Below, piece after piece: positions 34,112-42,385 of a DNA stretch of 64,000 nt. Source of the stretch: Faecalibacterium prausnitzii (lineage in GTDB: Bacteria > Bacillota > Clostridia > Oscillospirales > Ruminococcaceae); NCBI RefSeq assembly GCF_003324185.1, contig NZ_PXUP01000016.1, forward strand, positions 1-64,000. Reading direction: 5' to 3'. The position numbers and the translations under genes are program-made. Below the pieces are notes generated by a model. That model saw nothing but the letters and a program-made list of their open reading frames with translations. It was not told where the DNA came from and did not search any database. Each line of letters starts with the position of its first letter. Position 1 is the first letter of the stretch.

Positions 34112-35129
34112 GCTGCGGTTTATCGTAGTAGGCTCCGGCTGGCGGTCGCTGTTTTACTGGCGCATCGCGCAGGCGCTGCCGGAACGGTTCGAGCTGTGCG
34201 CCATGCTTTGCCGCACCGAGGAAAAGGCCGAAAAAATGCACCGGGAGTACGGCGTGCCGGTAAGCACCTCGGCGGAGCAGTGCATTGCCCTGCACCCGGA
34301 TTTCGTGGTGGTGGCAGTGAATAAAGCGTCCATCGCCGCCGTCAGCACCGAATGGCTTGCCCGGGGCTTTGCCGTGCTGAGCGAGACCCCGGCGGCGCTG
34401 GAGGAGGACGCATTGCGCGCCCTCTGGCAGCTGCACCAGCAGGGCGCAAAGCTGCAGGTTGCAGAACAGTACTGGCTGTACCCCACGCTGGCAAAACGGC
34501 TGGCGGCGGTGCACAGCGGCGCGCTGGGCACGCCGCAGTTTGCCCGGCTGTCGGTGGCGCACGGCTACCACGCGGTCAGTCTGGCGCGGCAGTTCCTGAA
34601 CGCCGGGCAGCAGCCGGTGCGGGTGATCGGACGCAGCTGGACGGAAAAGATCATCGAAACGGATTCCCGCTGGGGTGCGGTGCATAACGGCGCATTGGTG
34701 GAAAAGACCTTGCAGCAGCACACGCTGGAATTTGCAGGCGGCGGCACAGCGTTTCTGGATTTTAACGGTGTGCAGTACCACTCCTATCTGCGCAGCACCC
34801 ACACCAGTGTGCAGGGAGAGCGGGGCGAAGTGTTCGACGACACCCTGCGCTGTCTGGATGCCGCCGGGGAGCCGGTGTGCCGTCAACTGACCCCGCTGCC
34901 CGACCCGCTGGCAGCTGCCGCCGCGCAGGCAGGGCTTAACGAGGACGAGACCGCCATCGCCTGTTTTCTGGACAGGATGCAGGGCTATCTTGCCGGCGGG
35001 GCAGAGGTGTATCCGCTGGCAGACGCCTTGCAGGACGCCTACCTTGCCCTGCTGATGGAGCGCGCCCTTGCCGTCCCCGGTCAGTCGGTGGAAAGCACCC
35101 CGCAGCCGTGGAATACAGAAGAAAAATAA
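34104..35129 (+). CDS. second Gfo/Idh/MocA-family oxidoreductase
   Basis: A 341-residue protein from the ATG at 34104, overlapping the previous stop. The Rossmann start LRFIVVGSGWRSLFYWRIA is recognisable. PDFVVVAVNKASIAA follows, and the dehydrogenase lysine motif is altered to VLSETPAALEE (usual EKP/DKP is ETP). That makes the usual catalytic Lys missing. The C-terminal domain is also divergent (VAEQYWLYPTLAKRLAA). It may be a non-catalytic or altered partner of the first enzyme. It ends 1 base before a strong bidirectional terminator. Confidence 0.8.
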   Translation: MDKLRFIVVGSGWRSLFYWRIAQALPERFELCAMLCRTEEKAEKMHREYGVPVSTSAEQCIALHPDFVVVAVNKASIAAVSTEWLARGFAVLSETPAALEEDALRALWQLHQQGAKLQVAEQYWLYPTLAKRLAAVHSGALGTPQFARLSVAHGYHAVSLARQFLNAGQQPVRVIGRSWTEKIIETDSRWGAVHNGALVEKTLQQHTLEFAGGGTAFLDFNGVQYHSYLRSTHTSVQGERGEVFDDTLRCLDAAGEPVCRQLTPLPDPLAAAAAQAGLNEDETAIACFLDRMQGYLAGGAEVYPLADALQDAYLALLMERALAVPGQSVESTPQPWNTEEK

Positions 35130-35168
35130 AAAAGGCTCAGAAGCGCCGACAGGTGCTTCTGAGCCTTT
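35130..35168 (+). terminator. bidirectional terminator after the oxidoreductase pair
   Basis: Arms AAAAGGCTCAGAAGC and GCTTCTGAGCCTTTT with a 10-base loop. It directly adjoins the outer edge of element copy 4, which comes from the opposite direction. Confidence 0.9.
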
Positions 35169-35276
35169 TCCGTGAAAACGGGACAGCGGAGCGTCCGCAG
35201 ACGCTCCGCTGTCCCAAAATTATAAATGCTTTTCCGCTAAAAATGCCCAGAGCAACGCGGAGGGCATTCAAAACGT
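35165..35276 (-). repeat. dispersed two-hairpin 3' element, copy 4
   Basis: In minus sense, 24 bases after the threonine aldolase stop. The leading hairpin has arms ATGCCC/GGGCAT, a paired change from ATGCGC/GCGCAT in the other copies. The long hairpin has 16-bp perfect arms (GGGACAGCGGAGCGTC on the minus strand), loop TGCG and a following GTTTTCACGG. Confidence 0.86.
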
Positions 35277-35300
35277 TATACCCTCAAAAGGAGCGTAGGA

Positions 35301-36323
35301 TCACATCAGGTCGATCAGCGCTTCCACCTCGTCCATGCGGGTAGCCCAGCTGGTGGCGATGCGCACCACGGTGTGGGTGTCGTCGAACTTCTCCCAGAAG
35401 CCGAACTTTGCCTTGCCTTCCAGCGCAGCCAGCTGGGCGTTTTCCAGTACAAGGAAGATCTGGTTGGTGGGGGAGTCCATAAAGAAGCGATAGCCCTTTG
35501 CCGCAAAACCGGCCTTCAGGCGGTTGGCGGTGGCAATGGCGTTTTTACTGATGGAGAAATACAGGTCATCGGTGAACAGCACGTCAAACTGGATGCCCAG
35601 CAGCCGCCCCTTTGCCAGCAGTGCGCCCTGCTGCTTGACCATGGTCATAAAGTGCGCCGGTGCGCCGTGGGGGAACACCACAGCCTCGCCGCACAGCGCA
35701 CCCACCTTGGTGCCGCCGATGTAGAACACATCGGTCAGCCGGGCAAGGTCGGCCAGCGTCACGTCCGTGCCCTCGGCAGCCAGACCATAGCCCAGCCGTG
35801 CACCATCGAGGAACAGCGGCATCTTGTACTCCTGACACACAGCGTGCAGGGCTTCCAGCTCCGCCTTGGTGTACAGGGTGCCGTACTCGGTGGGGTGGGA
35901 GATGTATACCATGCCGGGGAACACCATGTGGTCGTGGTTGTCATCGGCGTAGAAGGTGGCCACCAGTGCCCGCAGCTCGGCAGCGTCCAGCTTGCCGTTG
36001 TGCTGGGGCAGGGTGATGACCTTGTGGCCGGTGTACTCGATGGCACCTGCCTCGTGCCCGGCTACATGACCGGTGGCAGCAGCCACTACGCCCTGCCACC
36101 GCTGCAGCATGGACGCGATGACGATAGCGTTGCTCTGGGTGCCGCCGGAGATGAACTGCACATCGGCCTCCGGGCAGGCGCAGGCGGCGCGGATCTTCTC
36201 GCGGGCGCTGGCGCAGTAGGGGTCGGTGCCGTAGCCGGAGACCTTTTCAAAGTTGGTCTCGGTCAGCTTTTGCAGAATGGCGGGATGTGCACCCTCGCAG
36301 TAGTCGTTTTCAAAATACAGCAT
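35301..36323 (-). CDS. low-specificity threonine aldolase-like PLP enzyme
   Basis: A 340-residue fold-type I PLP enzyme from the ATG at 36323, with GAGGAG 9 bases upstream; the open frame before it lacks a site. YFENDYCEGAHPAILQKL, YGTDPYC, VQFISGGTQSNAIVI, TGHVAGHEAGAIEYTGHKV, LFLDGARLGYGL and the PLP lysine in YIGGTKVGALCGE near residue 202 define the beta-eliminating lyase/threonine aldolase group. It should cleave threonine or allo-threonine to glycine and acetaldehyde. It stands alone between tRNA-Leu and element copy 4. Confidence 0.9.
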   Translation of the reverse strand: MLYFENDYCEGAHPAILQKLTETNFEKVSGYGTDPYCASAREKIRAACACPEADVQFISGGTQSNAIVIASMLQRWQGVVAAATGHVAGHEAGAIEYTGHKVITLPQHNGKLDAAELRALVATFYADDNHDHMVFPGMVYISHPTEYGTLYTKAELEALHAVCQEYKMPLFLDGARLGYGLAAEGTDVTLADLARLTDVFYIGGTKVGALCGEAVVFPHGAPAHFMTMVKQQGALLAKGRLLGIQFDVLFTDDLYFSISKNAIATANRLKAGFAAKGYRFFMDSPTNQIFLVLENAQLAALEGKAKFGFWEKFDDTHTVVRIATSWATRMDEVEALIDLM

Positions 36324-36522
36324 GGCAAAACGCTCCTCTATATAATTGTAAGAAAACAGTACCTCTATTCTACATCGCCGCGAAAACCCTGTCAAACCCA
36401 AAACCGTGCACAGCGCACGCAAGGCACCGCAAAAACGCCTGCACAGTAACAGCCGCGCTGTCTGCAAAAAATGCGAAAGTATGATCCTTTCCAAAAAGAT
36501 GAAAAGTTTTTCAAAAAAATGC

Positions 36523-36550
36523 TTGACAATTCTGCTGCATCTGGTATAAT
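36523..36550 (+). promoter_or_regulatory. strong promoter of tRNA-Leu(CAG)
   Basis: Consensus TTGACA (36523-36528), a 16-base spacer and consensus TATAAT (36545-36550) preceded by TGG, 44 bases before the tRNA. Confidence 0.88.
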
Positions 36551-36594
36551 AACTATCGTTCCCGGCGCCACGGCGCAGGAACACAACAGAATAT

Positions 36595-36681
36595 GCGGAT
36601 ATGGCGGAATTGGCAGACGCGTTAGATTCAGGTTCTAATCGGGGCAACTCGGTGGAGGTTCAAGTCCTCTTATCCGCACCA
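36595..36681 (+). tRNA. tRNA-Leu (anticodon CAG)
   Basis: Acceptor arms GCGGATA and TATCCGC, D arm GGCGGAATTGGCAGACGC, anticodon stem TTAGA/TCTAA around loop TTCAGGT (anticodon CAG), a class II variable arm CGGGGCAACTCGG, T arm GAGGTTCAAGTCCTC and an encoded CCA. A mobile element begins about 50 bases downstream. Confidence 0.95.
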
Positions 36682-36733
36682 TGACGAATGTTCTTACAGC
36701 ATTTAGCTGTCAAAGAACATTCGTCATTTTTTA
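36681..36733 (+). terminator. terminator of tRNA-Leu(CAG)
   Basis: Perfect arms ATGACGAATGTTCTT and AAGAACATTCGTCAT with inner pairing ACAGC/GCTGT, followed by TTTTTT. It begins at the last base of the CCA. Confidence 0.92.
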
Positions 36734-36737
36734 TTTG

Positions 36738-38447
36738 CTAAATAGCGACATCACAAGGGGCGTAGTTCACAACTACGCCTTTTCTTGTATTCACCGACAC
36801 ATCGGGTGTCGGCAAAGGAAGGGCACTTGGAATCTCGATGGTGCCCACGCAGTTGTAGTGAATGCGGAGCCGCTGCTCCCATACACCGTTGACCTTTTCT
36901 GCATTGAACACTTCGATTTTTTCCACCAGTTCATTCAGCATCCGGGGTGTCAGCTTTTTTGCTCTGGTGTACTTGCGAACTAGACTGATAAACATATCCG
37001 TTGTCATAGTTCGGCTGCTCTGCTTTTCGATTTCGGAGCGGAGCTGTTTGATTTTCTCGGTCAGCTCCTTTTGCTCGTCCTCATATCTCCGGGACATTCT
37101 GGAAAAGCGTTCATCAGAGATCTTGCCGGAAACATTGTCCTCATAGATGCGCTCAAAGAGGCCGTCCAGTTCTTCATCACGGGCAAGGAGTGCTTTCAAC
37201 TCTTTCTCTTTCAGCTTGCGGTCGGCTTCGTCTGCCTGCTGGGAGTGCCCGATAACAGCCTTCAAAAAGTCGTCCTCATAGAGGCTGGCAAACTTGGTCA
37301 GCCGCCGAATCTCGCCCAGCACCACTTCTTCCAGAAAGTCTACCCGGATGTAGTGGGTGGATTGGCAGGTGCCACGGTTGCCCTTGTAGTTGGAGCAGTT
37401 GAAATACTTGATTTCCGGGTTGCCCTGATTGAAGTGGAAGTGCAGATTGCAGCCGCAGTCTGCGCAGACAAGCAGGCCGGAGAACATATTGTGTTCTCCG
37501 TTGCTGGTACGGCGTTTGCGCATCTTTCCACGCTTCTGCTGTACCTGTTCAAACACGGCACGTTCAATAATGGGTTCGTGAACATTTTGGAACACTACCC
37601 AATTTTCCGGGTCGTTATGAATCCGCTTCTTATTCTTGTAGGATTTGGAGTAGGTTTTGAAATTCAAAACATCTCCACAATACTCCTGCTGATACAGAAG
37701 AAGGGTAATCGTGGAACCATTCCACTTGGTTGCTGGACGAATCTTGCTCCTTCCGGGACGGCCGATGCCTTTCTGAATCCAGTAGGCCTGCGGCGTCAGG
37801 ATGCCTTCCTTTTCAAACTGGGTGGCAATCTGTTCCGTGCCAAAGCCCTCCAACGTCATATCAAAAATGCGCCGGACAACTTGTGCAGCTTCTTCATCAA
37901 CGACCCAATGCTTGGGATTGTTCGGGTCCTTGATATACCCATAGGGAGGAAGTCCCATCGGTTCGCCGGAGTTGCCTTTGATTTTATTACTGATACGGCG
38001 TTTCTTGCTGATGTCGCGGGCATACCACTCATTGAACAGGTTTCGGATGGGTGCCAGTTCATTTTCTCCCTCGGCCGTGTCGATGTTGTCCGAAACGGCA
38101 ACAAGTCGGATGTCATGGTCCGGGAAAAATTCTTCTGTCAGCCGTCCGACCTCAATATAGTTTCGGCCCAGACGGGAAAGGTCTTTGACGAACACAGCGG
38201 AGGCTTTCCCTTGTTCGAGCTGCTGCATCATTTCAACGAAACCGGGACGGTTCATGGTCACGCCGGAAATGCCATCATCCAGAAAGTGAACCAGATTGGT
38301 ATAGCCTTTTTCCTTTGCAACTTTGGTGAGCAGCTTCTTTTGGTTGCCGATGCTGTAACTCTCGCCCTCCAAATTATCATCACGGGAAAGACGCTCATAG
38401 AGAAAAGCGGTTGCTTCACGGGATTTCTTGTTACTCGACTGTTTCAT
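36738..38447 (-). CDS. large serine recombinase (TndX/TnpX type)
   Basis: A 569-residue site-specific recombinase from the ATG at 38447 with GAAAGGAG upstream. The resolvase domain begins ATAFLYERLSRDDN with the nucleophile Ser near residue 18, then FLDDGISGVTMNRPGF and VKDLSRLGRNYIEVG. A recombinase domain follows (GLPPYGYIKDPNNPKHWVVD, PQAYWIQKG), then a zinc ribbon (SGLLVCADCGCNL...CSNYKGN) and a coiled-coil motif near residues 400-500. This is the organisation of TndX/TnpX, which excise and integrate Clostridia elements through a circle. It lies at the left edge of the element and reads towards the host. Confidence 0.94.
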   Translation of the reverse strand: MKQSSNKKSREATAFLYERLSRDDNLEGESYSIGNQKKLLTKVAKEKGYTNLVHFLDDGISGVTMNRPGFVEMMQQLEQGKASAVFVKDLSRLGRNYIEVGRLTEEFFPDHDIRLVAVSDNIDTAEGENELAPIRNLFNEWYARDISKKRRISNKIKGNSGEPMGLPPYGYIKDPNNPKHWVVDEEAAQVVRRIFDMTLEGFGTEQIATQFEKEGILTPQAYWIQKGIGRPGRSKIRPATKWNGSTITLLLYQQEYCGDVLNFKTYSKSYKNKKRIHNDPENWVVFQNVHEPIIERAVFEQVQQKRGKMRKRRTSNGEHNMFSGLLVCADCGCNLHFHFNQGNPEIKYFNCSNYKGNRGTCQSTHYIRVDFLEEVVLGEIRRLTKFASLYEDDFLKAVIGHSQQADEADRKLKEKELKALLARDEELDGLFERIYEDNVSGKISDERFSRMSRRYEDEQKELTEKIKQLRSEIEKQSSRTMTTDMFISLVRKYTRAKKLTPRMLNELVEKIEVFNAEKVNGVWEQRLRIHYNCVGTIEIPSALPLPTPDVSVNTRKGVVVNYAPCDVAI

Positions 38448-38545
38448 ATTCGCTCCTTTCTTGGGACAGTCGAATAGCAAATTCACTTGTACACCTATAT
38501 TATAACACAATCCGCTTTCTCTGTCCGCTGCCTCCCGAAAGGTCA

Positions 38546-38725
38546 TTATAATTTTTCGCTTTCGGATTTCATCAGCCGGAGAAGAACTTCTCCTAAGGTC
38601 TGGAAACTTTCTTCTTTGAACACCGGCTCAACGATAAAGGAGCGATTGCCAATACGATAAGTTGAATCCAGAGTAAGCACCTCTGGATTTTTTGTTTTTT
38701 CAGGGTTTGTCTTTTTCGCTTGCAT
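38546..38725 (-). CDS. TnpW-family small transposon protein
   Basis: A 59-residue protein from the ATG at 38725 with AAGAAAGGGG upstream. After a Lys/Glu-rich start come LTLDSTYRIGNRSFIVEPVF and ETL-like SFQTLGEVLLRLMKSE, the pattern of TnpW proteins encoded beside serine recombinases in Tn4451-like elements. The role is not established. It is 98 bases upstream of the recombinase in the same direction. Confidence 0.72.
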   Translation of the reverse strand: MQAKKTNPEKTKNPEVLTLDSTYRIGNRSFIVEPVFKEESFQTLGEVLLRLMKSESEKL

Positions 38726-38874
38726 CGTAAAATCCCCTTTCTTAAAAATCAAAAAATGAGCCAACGGATGGCTGCTGGCAGCAACCCACGGGAATCTCAC
38801 CCCTGCATTCCTCATGCAGCCCTACTCATTGCCTGCGACGCTCTGAACGCTCGGACTTTGACGGTAAGGGAGTA

Positions 38875-39030
38875 TCAGCCTGTCGGTATGTCATGGCCCG
38901 CAAGCAGCCGCGCTTGCATTGCGGCGTGGTGATGATCGCTCCACTTTTCAAAGAAAAGCATCTTGGCGCACCCGCCGTCCGGCTCGATACAGACAGCAAC
39001 GTGTCCGTTTGCCCTATGATGCACCGCCAT
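38875..39030 (-). CDS. possible 51-residue His-rich small protein
   Basis: From ATG at 39030 the frame reads MAVHHRANGHVAVCIEPDGG, then CAKMLFFEKWSDHHHAAMQA and RLLAGHDIPTG. The composition looks protein-like, and the same frame stays open upstream to overlap the end of the HTH gene, with no earlier ATG. The AGGA before the start is too close for good initiation, so expression may depend on coupling or frameshifting from the HTH gene. Function unknown. Confidence 0.35.
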   Translation of the reverse strand: MAVHHRANGHVAVCIEPDGGCAKMLFFEKWSDHHHAAMQARLLAGHDIPTG

Positions 39031-39079
39031 TGTCCTGCGGGCATATTTTTCAAGGTGCTGTCCCGAAACGTGGAAAGGG

Positions 39080-39325
39080 TCAGACCGTTTCGGCTCTGGT
39101 CACAATAGAGGAAATAAGTTTGATTTCCAGATGGCGTTTCATGTACTCGTCTATGCACACATGAGGCTGACCGTGCTTGTCATAGAGAACGCCTGTACAG
39201 AGCTTGTTGATGTAACCTCTGTAATGCTGCAAAACTTGTTCAACAGCATCGGTATCCCCAGCGCAGGCAGAGCGAATCACCGAGAGCGGTAAAAGCTCTC
39301 TGCTTGTGTGTTCATAGGAGCCCAT
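39080..39325 (-). CDS. HTH_16-type helix-turn-helix protein
   Basis: An 81-residue protein. LLPLSVIRSACAGDTDAVEQ and VLQHYRGYINKLC followed by VCIDEYMKRHLEIKLISSI match the small helix-turn-helix proteins that follow the sigma-like factor in Tn916-type elements. It is read 6 bases after the sigma-like gene. It probably helps to regulate excision or transfer, by analogy with Tn916. Confidence 0.75.
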   Translation of the reverse strand: MGSYEHTSRELLPLSVIRSACAGDTDAVEQVLQHYRGYINKLCTGVLYDKHGQPHVCIDEYMKRHLEIKLISSIVTRAETV

Positions 39326-39331
39326 TTACGC

Positions 39332-39763
39332 CTAACCTCCCTCCGGCAAGTGCGCCTTTAGCTTTTTTCGCAGCTCATTCAGCGTTTTTGCCCGGTGCCG
39401 TTGAACAGCACTCCGGGACATTCCCATGAGGTCGCCAATCTCACCGTCGCCCAGTTCCAGAACACAAAACAGAATCAGAATGCTTTGTTCTTGCTTTGGC
39501 AGAGCGGCAAACGCATTGGCAACAAGCTCATTGTCGATGTGCAGATCACAGCCGTAGGACGAAAATACAAATTCTTCACACGGATAATGGTCTACACTCG
39601 TGAGCTGCCCCAGTTCTTCCATCGACAGAACGCTGAATGACTTTTCACGGTCAAGCAGACGTTTCTTATTTCGGTGATAGTTCCGGGCCTCATTTCGCAG
39701 CACCGCTTTGCAGAACGCATCGAATCGGTACTGTTCGCCATCGTTGCGAGGGATAGCTTCCAT
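39332..39763 (-). CDS. sigma-70 region 4-like factor of the element
   Basis: A 143-residue protein from the ATG at 39763 with GGGGGTGAG upstream. RFDAFCKAVLRNEARNYHR resembles the region 2 helix of small element-borne sigma factors. The C-terminus AFAALPKQEQSILILFCVLE, GDGEIGDLMGMSRSAVQRHR is a typical region 4 helix-turn-helix. Such factors in Tn916-like and Clostridia elements control recombinase and transfer genes. It is the first gene of a short operon with the HTH_16 protein. Confidence 0.8.
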   Translation of the reverse strand: MEAIPRNDGEQYRFDAFCKAVLRNEARNYHRNKKRLLDREKSFSVLSMEELGQLTSVDHYPCEEFVFSSYGCDLHIDNELVANAFAALPKQEQSILILFCVLELGDGEIGDLMGMSRSAVQRHRAKTLNELRKKLKAHLPEGG

Positions 39764-40231
39764 CTTCTCACCCCCTTTCCGTGGGGATGTCGGGTGGATT
39801 TTTCCCTTTCCGCTAATATGACACCTGAAATACCCGATTCTACCCGCTTTTTTGAAAATTTCCAAAAATATTTTTTGAAACAGGTAGATTTTCAGGCGGC
39901 AATAGAAAAGCCCAGCAGACCGAAAACGGCCAACTGGACATAATGACAGCACGAAACGCGCAGCAGTTACATCGTATAGTACATAGTAAAAGCCCTGCTG
40001 ACCCTGTGCGGGAGCAAGGCTTTTTTTGACAGTTCAAAGCTAGGCGTTCGATAGAATATCAGACGCATGGCGGCATCCTCCTAGTGGCCGCCATACGGAC
40101 GATGAAACGCTTTGATAAGCAAAAAGAACCGGCGGCCTTGAGTTTCTCAAAAGCCGCCGGTTCAAAATGGGCGCGCGGATATGTCTGCTATACGACGGCT
40201 TTTTTTTTTTGCCGTCGTGCGGCAGGTGTTT
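39764..40231. other. gene-free spacer with several hairpins
   Basis: Separates the sigma-like operon from the AT-rich Bce module. Hairpins: AAGCCCTGCT/AGCAAGGCTT followed by seven T (39987-40027), ATGGCGGC/GCCGCCAT (40067-40074 with 40087-40094), and the terminator at 40126-40163. No coding frame with a ribosome-binding site is convincing. Confidence 0.55.
40126..40163 (-). terminator. bidirectional terminator of the Bce transporter operon
   Basis: Arms GAACCGGCGGC and GCCGCCGGTTC with inner CTTGAG/CTCAAAAG pairing. On the minus strand CTTTTTGC follows; on the plus strand AAAATGG follows. It is about 70 bases past the small membrane-peptide gene. Confidence 0.75.
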
Positions 40232-40366
40232 TTACTTTTTATTCTTTTGTGCCACATGGACGATTATGGCAACTAAAATAATTGCGGCGATCATACCAAT
40301 TAAAGGAAGCCATGTGTCGGTGATGCTTTGCAATACGGCATTCCAGTTTACATTTTCGGGCAACAT
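40232..40366 (-). CDS. 44-residue membrane peptide coupled to the BceB-like permease
   Basis: ATG at 40366, 3 bases after the permease stop, with GGAGG lying inside the last permease codons. The sequence MLPENVNWNAVLQSITDTW is followed by one membrane segment (PLIGMIAAIILVAIIVHV) and a basic AQKNKK tail. The spacing implies translational coupling to the permease. I do not recognise a family; it could be a small subunit or regulator of the ABC transporter. The stop is followed by the operon terminator. Confidence 0.65.
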   Translation of the reverse strand: MLPENVNWNAVLQSITDTWLPLIGMIAAIILVAIIVHVAQKNKK

Positions 40367-40369
40367 AGT

Positions 40370-42385
40370 TTAGACCTCCAATTCTCGCTGTTCTGTGACA
40401 ATACGTTTACAGGAAAGATACGTTGCAAGGAAATAACTTCCATAGACAAGCAGGAAAAGGACGATTGTCAGTCCGATATTGGTTGCGATATGGATATTCA
40501 TAAATTCTTCCACCACAGCCATTGCTTTGCCAATCAGGAAAGCAGAATACACGCCAGCGACGACTAGCGGAATGGCAAAGAACACGACTGTCTGCACAAA
40601 AAGCGTATGATCGATTTGCCTGCGGCCTGCACCCAGCTTTTGCAGCAAGCCATAACGATACACATTGTCGGTCGTTTCGGTAAGCTGTTTTAACGCTAGA
40701 AGTGCGGCGCAAATCAGCAAAAAGACCAACCCGATATAGCAGCAAAGGAAGCTCACCAAGGCATCAAGGCCGTAGAATGTCTCATACATCATGTTCTTTT
40801 CGGCATACCGATAGCCGTGTGTACTATCCAATCCAATCGGAATCATCTTTTGCAAAATTTCATTGGAATCTGCATTCGGCTCATATTGCACCAAAAGCGC
40901 ATTTACATCTTTTTCAAGTGATGCGGTGACGGAATCGGGAACAATCAAGGTGCCGCGGTCATTGTTGCCAACCGACGTCATAATGTATGTTTCCTGCAAC
41001 ACTTTATCTTCTGCACGCTGTAAAGTCGCCCCACCAACCGTGATTTCCGGGTGGCTCTGCAATGCAGCAGCAATATACCGATACGTTCCATTGTAGTTGC
41101 AGTTCAAGAGGTATTGGCCATCGTTCAGCGTGATGGGTGCTTTGTTCTGCATGGCTAAGGCACGATTCAAGTCCGAAATGGAGATTACGGAAACCTTGCT
41201 GTCAGGAACTTTTTCATCAATTGGCCAAAATTTGACTTTCTGTCCTTCAAATAGTTCAGAGTAGGTCATATCGGCCTCGTAAACACTGATTTGCTCTGTA
41301 GCTTTGGCGTAGTTGCTTATGGTAATATCGTGTGCAGCGAGATAGGCAGCAATATCGCTGTCCCCATCAACAGAAACATTGGAAAGCACGTTCAAATCAT
41401 AGGGCGTTGCAGATTGAGACATTTTGTTCATAGCAAGCGCTGTGCTCGCGCCAATCGACACGGCGCAGATCGTGATGGTCAGCAATCCGCATACAACCGT
41501 TACCACAAGATAATTGGTTCGGATTTTACTGCCAATCTGACGGACAAGGAACGTATTCAGACCTTTCAGGTAAAAGCATTTCCTTGCACTTGCTACTTGC
41601 ATGAAAACGGCTGACAGTGAGTAGAACAGCAGAAAAGTTCCCGCGACCAATGCCGCCGCTGCCAACTGGAACAGATTATTTTCATGCGATGGCAGAATCC
41701 CGTTTTTGTTGAACAGCGCGGCAGAAATTCCGATGCAAAGCAGTGAGAGCAGGAACAGACAAACCGGCAAGATACGGTTTTCAGTCTGCATACTTTCGTT
41801 TTTTCTGCCGTCCGTCAATAGGTCGATCAATTTAACATTGGTGACAGACCGAATATTGAAAAGCATGACGATAAAAAAGATGATTGTGAAACACAACACG
41901 GTCTGGCGAAGCGCTCTGGCTGAAAACACGATCCGAAACTTTTCAAGATTGATTGCAAAAAGCCGCAATGCAATCAAAGAAAACCCTTGCGAAAAGAAAA
42001 AGCCCAAAAGCAATCCTGTGCCCAGCGCAATGATGCCAACACAAAGCGTTTCGCCTGCAAACAACCGGGAAATACGCCCTTTTTTCATGCCGAGCATCAT
42101 ATACACGCCTAATTCTTTTTTGCGACGTTTCAATAAAAACTGATTGGCATAAAGAATCAGAAAAGCCAGAACAACCGCAATCATAGTGGAAAGCGTAGAA
42201 AGCATAATGCCGAGCTGACGATATAAGAGCGTGCCAGTCATGCCCATATTGGAAAAAGCCGGCTGGTCAGAAATGGAATTGAACGCATAGAACAAACTGA
42301 CCGAAAGGGTCAGCGTAAGAAAGTAAATCAGATAGTCACGAATGTTCTTGCACACATTTCGGAAAATCAGCTTATATGTGTTCAC
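40370..42385 (-). CDS. BceB-type ABC transporter permease
   Basis: About 671 residues. A GTG at 42385 has GGGAGG 8 bases upstream; a GTG at 42394 overlaps that site. Around ten membrane segments are visible, with the FtsX-like pairs (LYANQFLLKRRKKELGVYMM near 85-105) and a large extracellular domain of about 210 residues between helices (STALAMNKMSQSATPYDLNV onwards). This is the layout of BceB permeases that detect and remove peptide antibiotics such as bacitracin from lipid II-cycle intermediates. It overlaps the ATPase gene by 14 bases. The base composition is clearly more AT-rich than the rest of the element. Confidence 0.88.
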   Translation of the reverse strand: MNTYKLIFRNVCKNIRDYLIYFLTLTLSVSLFYAFNSISDQPAFSNMGMTGTLLYRQLGIMLSTLSTMIAVVLAFLILYANQFLLKRRKKELGVYMMLGMKKGRISRLFAGETLCVGIIALGTGLLLGFFFSQGFSLIALRLFAINLEKFRIVFSARALRQTVLCFTIIFFIVMLFNIRSVTNVKLIDLLTDGRKNESMQTENRILPVCLFLLSLLCIGISAALFNKNGILPSHENNLFQLAAAALVAGTFLLFYSLSAVFMQVASARKCFYLKGLNTFLVRQIGSKIRTNYLVVTVVCGLLTITICAVSIGASTALAMNKMSQSATPYDLNVLSNVSVDGDSDIAAYLAAHDITISNYAKATEQISVYEADMTYSELFEGQKVKFWPIDEKVPDSKVSVISISDLNRALAMQNKAPITLNDGQYLLNCNYNGTYRYIAAALQSHPEITVGGATLQRAEDKVLQETYIMTSVGNNDRGTLIVPDSVTASLEKDVNALLVQYEPNADSNEILQKMIPIGLDSTHGYRYAEKNMMYETFYGLDALVSFLCCYIGLVFLLICAALLALKQLTETTDNVYRYGLLQKLGAGRRQIDHTLFVQTVVFFAIPLVVAGVYSAFLIGKAMAVVEEFMNIHIATNIGLTIVLFLLVYGSYFLATYLSCKRIVTEQRELEV

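Noticed and set aside
36595-36681. tRNA-Leu(CAG) as a tyrosine-integrase attachment site with a duplicated 3' end
   Set aside because: The element encodes a serine recombinase, the tRNA is complete with its own terminator, and no duplicated tRNA 3' end is visible inside the window.
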